Below, piece by piece: positions 32,395 to 33,954 of a stretch of DNA of 33,954 nucleotides (positions are counted from its first letter, which is position 1; every line of letters starts with the position of its first letter). The notes under the pieces were generated by a model, which was not told where the DNA came from, did not search any database, and saw only the letters and a list, made by a program, of their open reading frames with translations. This DNA is from CAYZRJ01 sp964480825 (GTDB lineage: Bacteria; Patescibacteriota; WWE3; UBA101185; UBA10185). Location of the stretch: NCBI GenBank assembly GCA_964480825.1, contig CAYZRJ010000003.1, positions 1-33,954 on the forward strand. The letters are read 5' to 3'. The translations under genes and the position numbers were made by a program.

Positions 32395-33506
32395 GAGTAA
32401 AGTTTGATGTAATTTTGTATAAAATTTTTCATCGAAAAGTTTTGGGAAACACGTTCTTGTAGTTTTAATCCGATTTCTTTTCTTTGCATCTCAGAAAGTT
32501 TTAACATTTCCTGAATTTTATTTTTTAAATCTTCAGAATCAGATGTTTTAAAATAAATTACATCGTTTCCGCCTACTTCTTTTAGAACATCAAGGTCTGA
32601 TGAGATCACGAGCAAGGCGCTAGACATTGCTTCGATTAAAACTATACCAAATCCCTCTGCTAAAGACGGAAAGATAAATAAGTCGATGGCGCTGTAATAT
32701 TTGTGTAAATCGTCGTTTTCAAAGATCCCCGTAATTCTTACTTTAGATTCAATTCCTAAATCTTTGCACGTTTGTCTGAGTGATTCTTCTAACGCGCCTC
32801 CACCCGCCAACAACAATATCAATGGTATGTCAGATGAAATTTTCGAGAACGCCTCAACTAAAACATTGTGTCCTTTTTCTACTGTCATCCTACCAACATT
32901 CCCGATCACTATAGAATCTAATGGAATATTATATTTTGCCAAAATTTGACGTCGAGATTCTTCGTCAAAAATAAACTTACTAGGATCTATACCATTTGGA
33001 ATAACCACTAATCTGTTGGTCAGCATACCTTCACCGATTTTTATCTTTTTTCGCGACTCAGTAAGTGCAATTTCGACATCAGAGAAAATATTCACAAACA
33101 TTGCGTAAAAATACGTTTCTATTTTAACTAAAATTCTTTTTAGAATGTTTTTAATTTGCCACTCACTCATCGGAGTATGTACGTGAGTAATTTTAATTTT
33201 TACTCCCGCTATATTTGCGGCAAGAATGGCGTTTACACCGGCTTTTAATTCGTGGGCGTGAACCACATCAATTGAATTATTTTTTATAAATTTAACTAGA
33301 CTGAAAATATAAAATGGATCAACTTCAAATAATATCCTTCTGGTGGTGATGTTTGCTCCTGCGGATTTGTACCATTCTACAATCGGTCCGTTTAAACACC
33401 AAACAAAAACTTTATTTCCGTTTGCAATCATACCTTTTGTTAGGTCTAAAACGTGCTGCTCTACTCCACCCGGATATCCGGAATTTACAACGTAAAGTAT
33501 ATTCAT
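32391..33506 (-). CDS. Glycosyltransferase, GT4-type
   Basis: A 371-aa GT-B enzyme starting MNILYVVNSGYPGGVEQHVL, with the Gly-Gly-x-E-x-H acceptor loop of GT4 proteins, VVHAHELKAGVNAILAA, the domain link IGNVGRMTVEKGHNVLVEAF and the donor site AEGFGIVLIEAMSSALLVIS. It is complete and of ordinary length. It is coupled by a 4-base ATGA overlap to genes on both sides. Cytoplasmic; donor and acceptor unknown. Confidence 0.9.
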   Translation of the reverse strand: MNILYVVNSGYPGGVEQHVLDLTKGMIANGNKVFVWCLNGPIVEWYKSAGANITTRRILFEVDPFYIFSLVKFIKNNSIDVVHAHELKAGVNAILAANIAGVKIKITHVHTPMSEWQIKNILKRILVKIETYFYAMFVNIFSDVEIALTESRKKIKIGEGMLTNRLVVIPNGIDPSKFIFDEESRRQILAKYNIPLDSIVIGNVGRMTVEKGHNVLVEAFSKISSDIPLILLLAGGGALEESLRQTCKDLGIESKVRITGIFENDDLHKYYSAIDLFIFPSLAEGFGIVLIEAMSSALLVISSDLDVLKEVGGNDVIYFKTSDSEDLKNKIQEMLKLSEMQRKEIGLKLQERVSQNFSMKNFIQNYIKLYS

Positions 33507-33954
33507 AACGGCATTACCTCAGAATCTATCAAAAACAGCATTTTATCTACCTTGTCTTCCCAGTTATTTTCTTTCGCAACCAACATTCTTTCTTTTATTT
33601 TTTGGGCGTTGTCCTCTTCGAGCGCGCGCCTAATGTTTTGTGAAAAATCGTTATATCCCTTTGAAATGTAACAGACATCCGCAAAAGATTTATAAGCCGG
33701 TAAATCAGTGACTACCACAGGCAGTCCCGCGGCCAAAGCTTCATGAAATTTGACGGGAAAACATCCCCCAACCGTGTAATCATTTAATTGATACGGAATT
33801 ATAAAAACATCAGAACCGGCACAATATTTTGGCATTAGATCGTACGGTCTTGTACCCAAAAAATAGATGTTATCAATCCCTTCAAAACCTAATTCTCTGG
33901 CACTTGCTTCTCTGTCTTTTAATGCGGCGGGCCCTATGATGATAAAAGAATAAT
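33503..33954 (-). CDS. Glycosyltransferase, C-terminal part, cut by the window end
   Basis: The frame stays open to the end of the window (first full codon at 33952), so the N-terminal half lies outside. The visible 150 residues are the donor domain of a GT-B enzyme: YSFIIIGPAALKDRE, IDNIYFLGTRPYDLMPKYC, FIIPYQLNDYTVGGCFPVKF and HEALAAGLPVVVTDLPAYK. PVKFHEALAAGLPVV is the pattern of a GT4-like subgroup in which the first Glu of the donor site is replaced by Lys-Phe. It ends in TGA overlapping the next ATG. The TTG at 33859 is not the start. Confidence 0.82.
   Translation of the reverse strand, partial: YSFIIIGPAALKDREASARELGFEGIDNIYFLGTRPYDLMPKYCAGSDVFIIPYQLNDYTVGGCFPVKFHEALAAGLPVVVTDLPAYKSFADVCYISKGYNDFSQNIRRALEEDNAQKIKERMLVAKENNWEDKVDKMLFLIDSEVMPL

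Noticed and set aside
1..33954. CRISPR arrays, insertion sequences, tRNA or rRNA genes
   Set aside because: No regularly spaced repeats, transposase motifs or cloverleaf genes were found; the gaps between genes are too short for most of these.

Overview
The window looks like a piece of a Candidate Phyla Radiation (Patescibacteria) chromosome. The evidence is AT-rich, tightly packed DNA with overlapping stop codons, a DUF4012 protein next to a glycosyltransferase cluster, a short cell-division cluster (mraZ-rsmH-ftsL-ftsI) without the usual mur genes behind it, and a dimeric glycyl-tRNA synthetase. TGA is used as a stop (for example in mraZ and in two glycosyltransferase genes), so the UGA=Gly lineages (Gracilibacteria, Absconditabacteria) are unlikely. 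A Microgenomates/WWE3-like affiliation is a guess, not a demonstration.

Layout. 2-1477: 3' part of a secreted-type transglutaminase-like protein. 1474-8343: a DNA-repair block with uvrA (carrying a frameshift), a candidate structured RNA between uvrA and uvrB, uvrB, an unrecognised 196-aa gene, and lexA. 8336-13193: a DedA membrane protein, then three genes around phosphoenolpyruvate: phosphoglycerate mutase, enolase and PEP synthase. 13241-18899: a minus-strand run from mraZ through rsmH, ftsL, ftsI and yraN to a stand-alone receiver protein and a phosphomannomutase. 19030-21149: glyS and recO. 21161-33954: a surface-glycan locus with a DUF4012 protein, an initiating sugar-phosphate transferase, six glycosyltransferases (one cut by the window end), a flippase, and one 944-aa protein that joins an O-antigen ligase/polymerase-like half to a GT39-type glycosyltransferase half.

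How the parts fit. UvrA/UvrB/LexA suggest a damage-response neighbourhood. The PGM-enolase-PPS set runs the lower glycolytic or gluconeogenic steps. Phosphomannomutase can supply hexose-1-phosphate for nucleotide sugars, which the glycan locus would build on a polyprenyl carrier (sugar transferase), extend (glycosyltransferases), flip, and polymerise or ligate.

Three things stand out. First, a ~350-nt intergenic element at about 4519-4872 has a perfect TTGACA-N17-TATAAT promoter, many helices and a terminator-like end, and matches no RNA family I recognise. Second, at least seven genes have a -10 box only 5-7 nt before the start codon and no Shine-Dalgarno sequence, which points to widespread leaderless transcripts. 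Third, there is the O-antigen ligase-GT39 fusion. No tRNA, rRNA, CRISPR array or insertion sequence was seen. The only stretch over 300 bases without a protein gene is 4458-4922.
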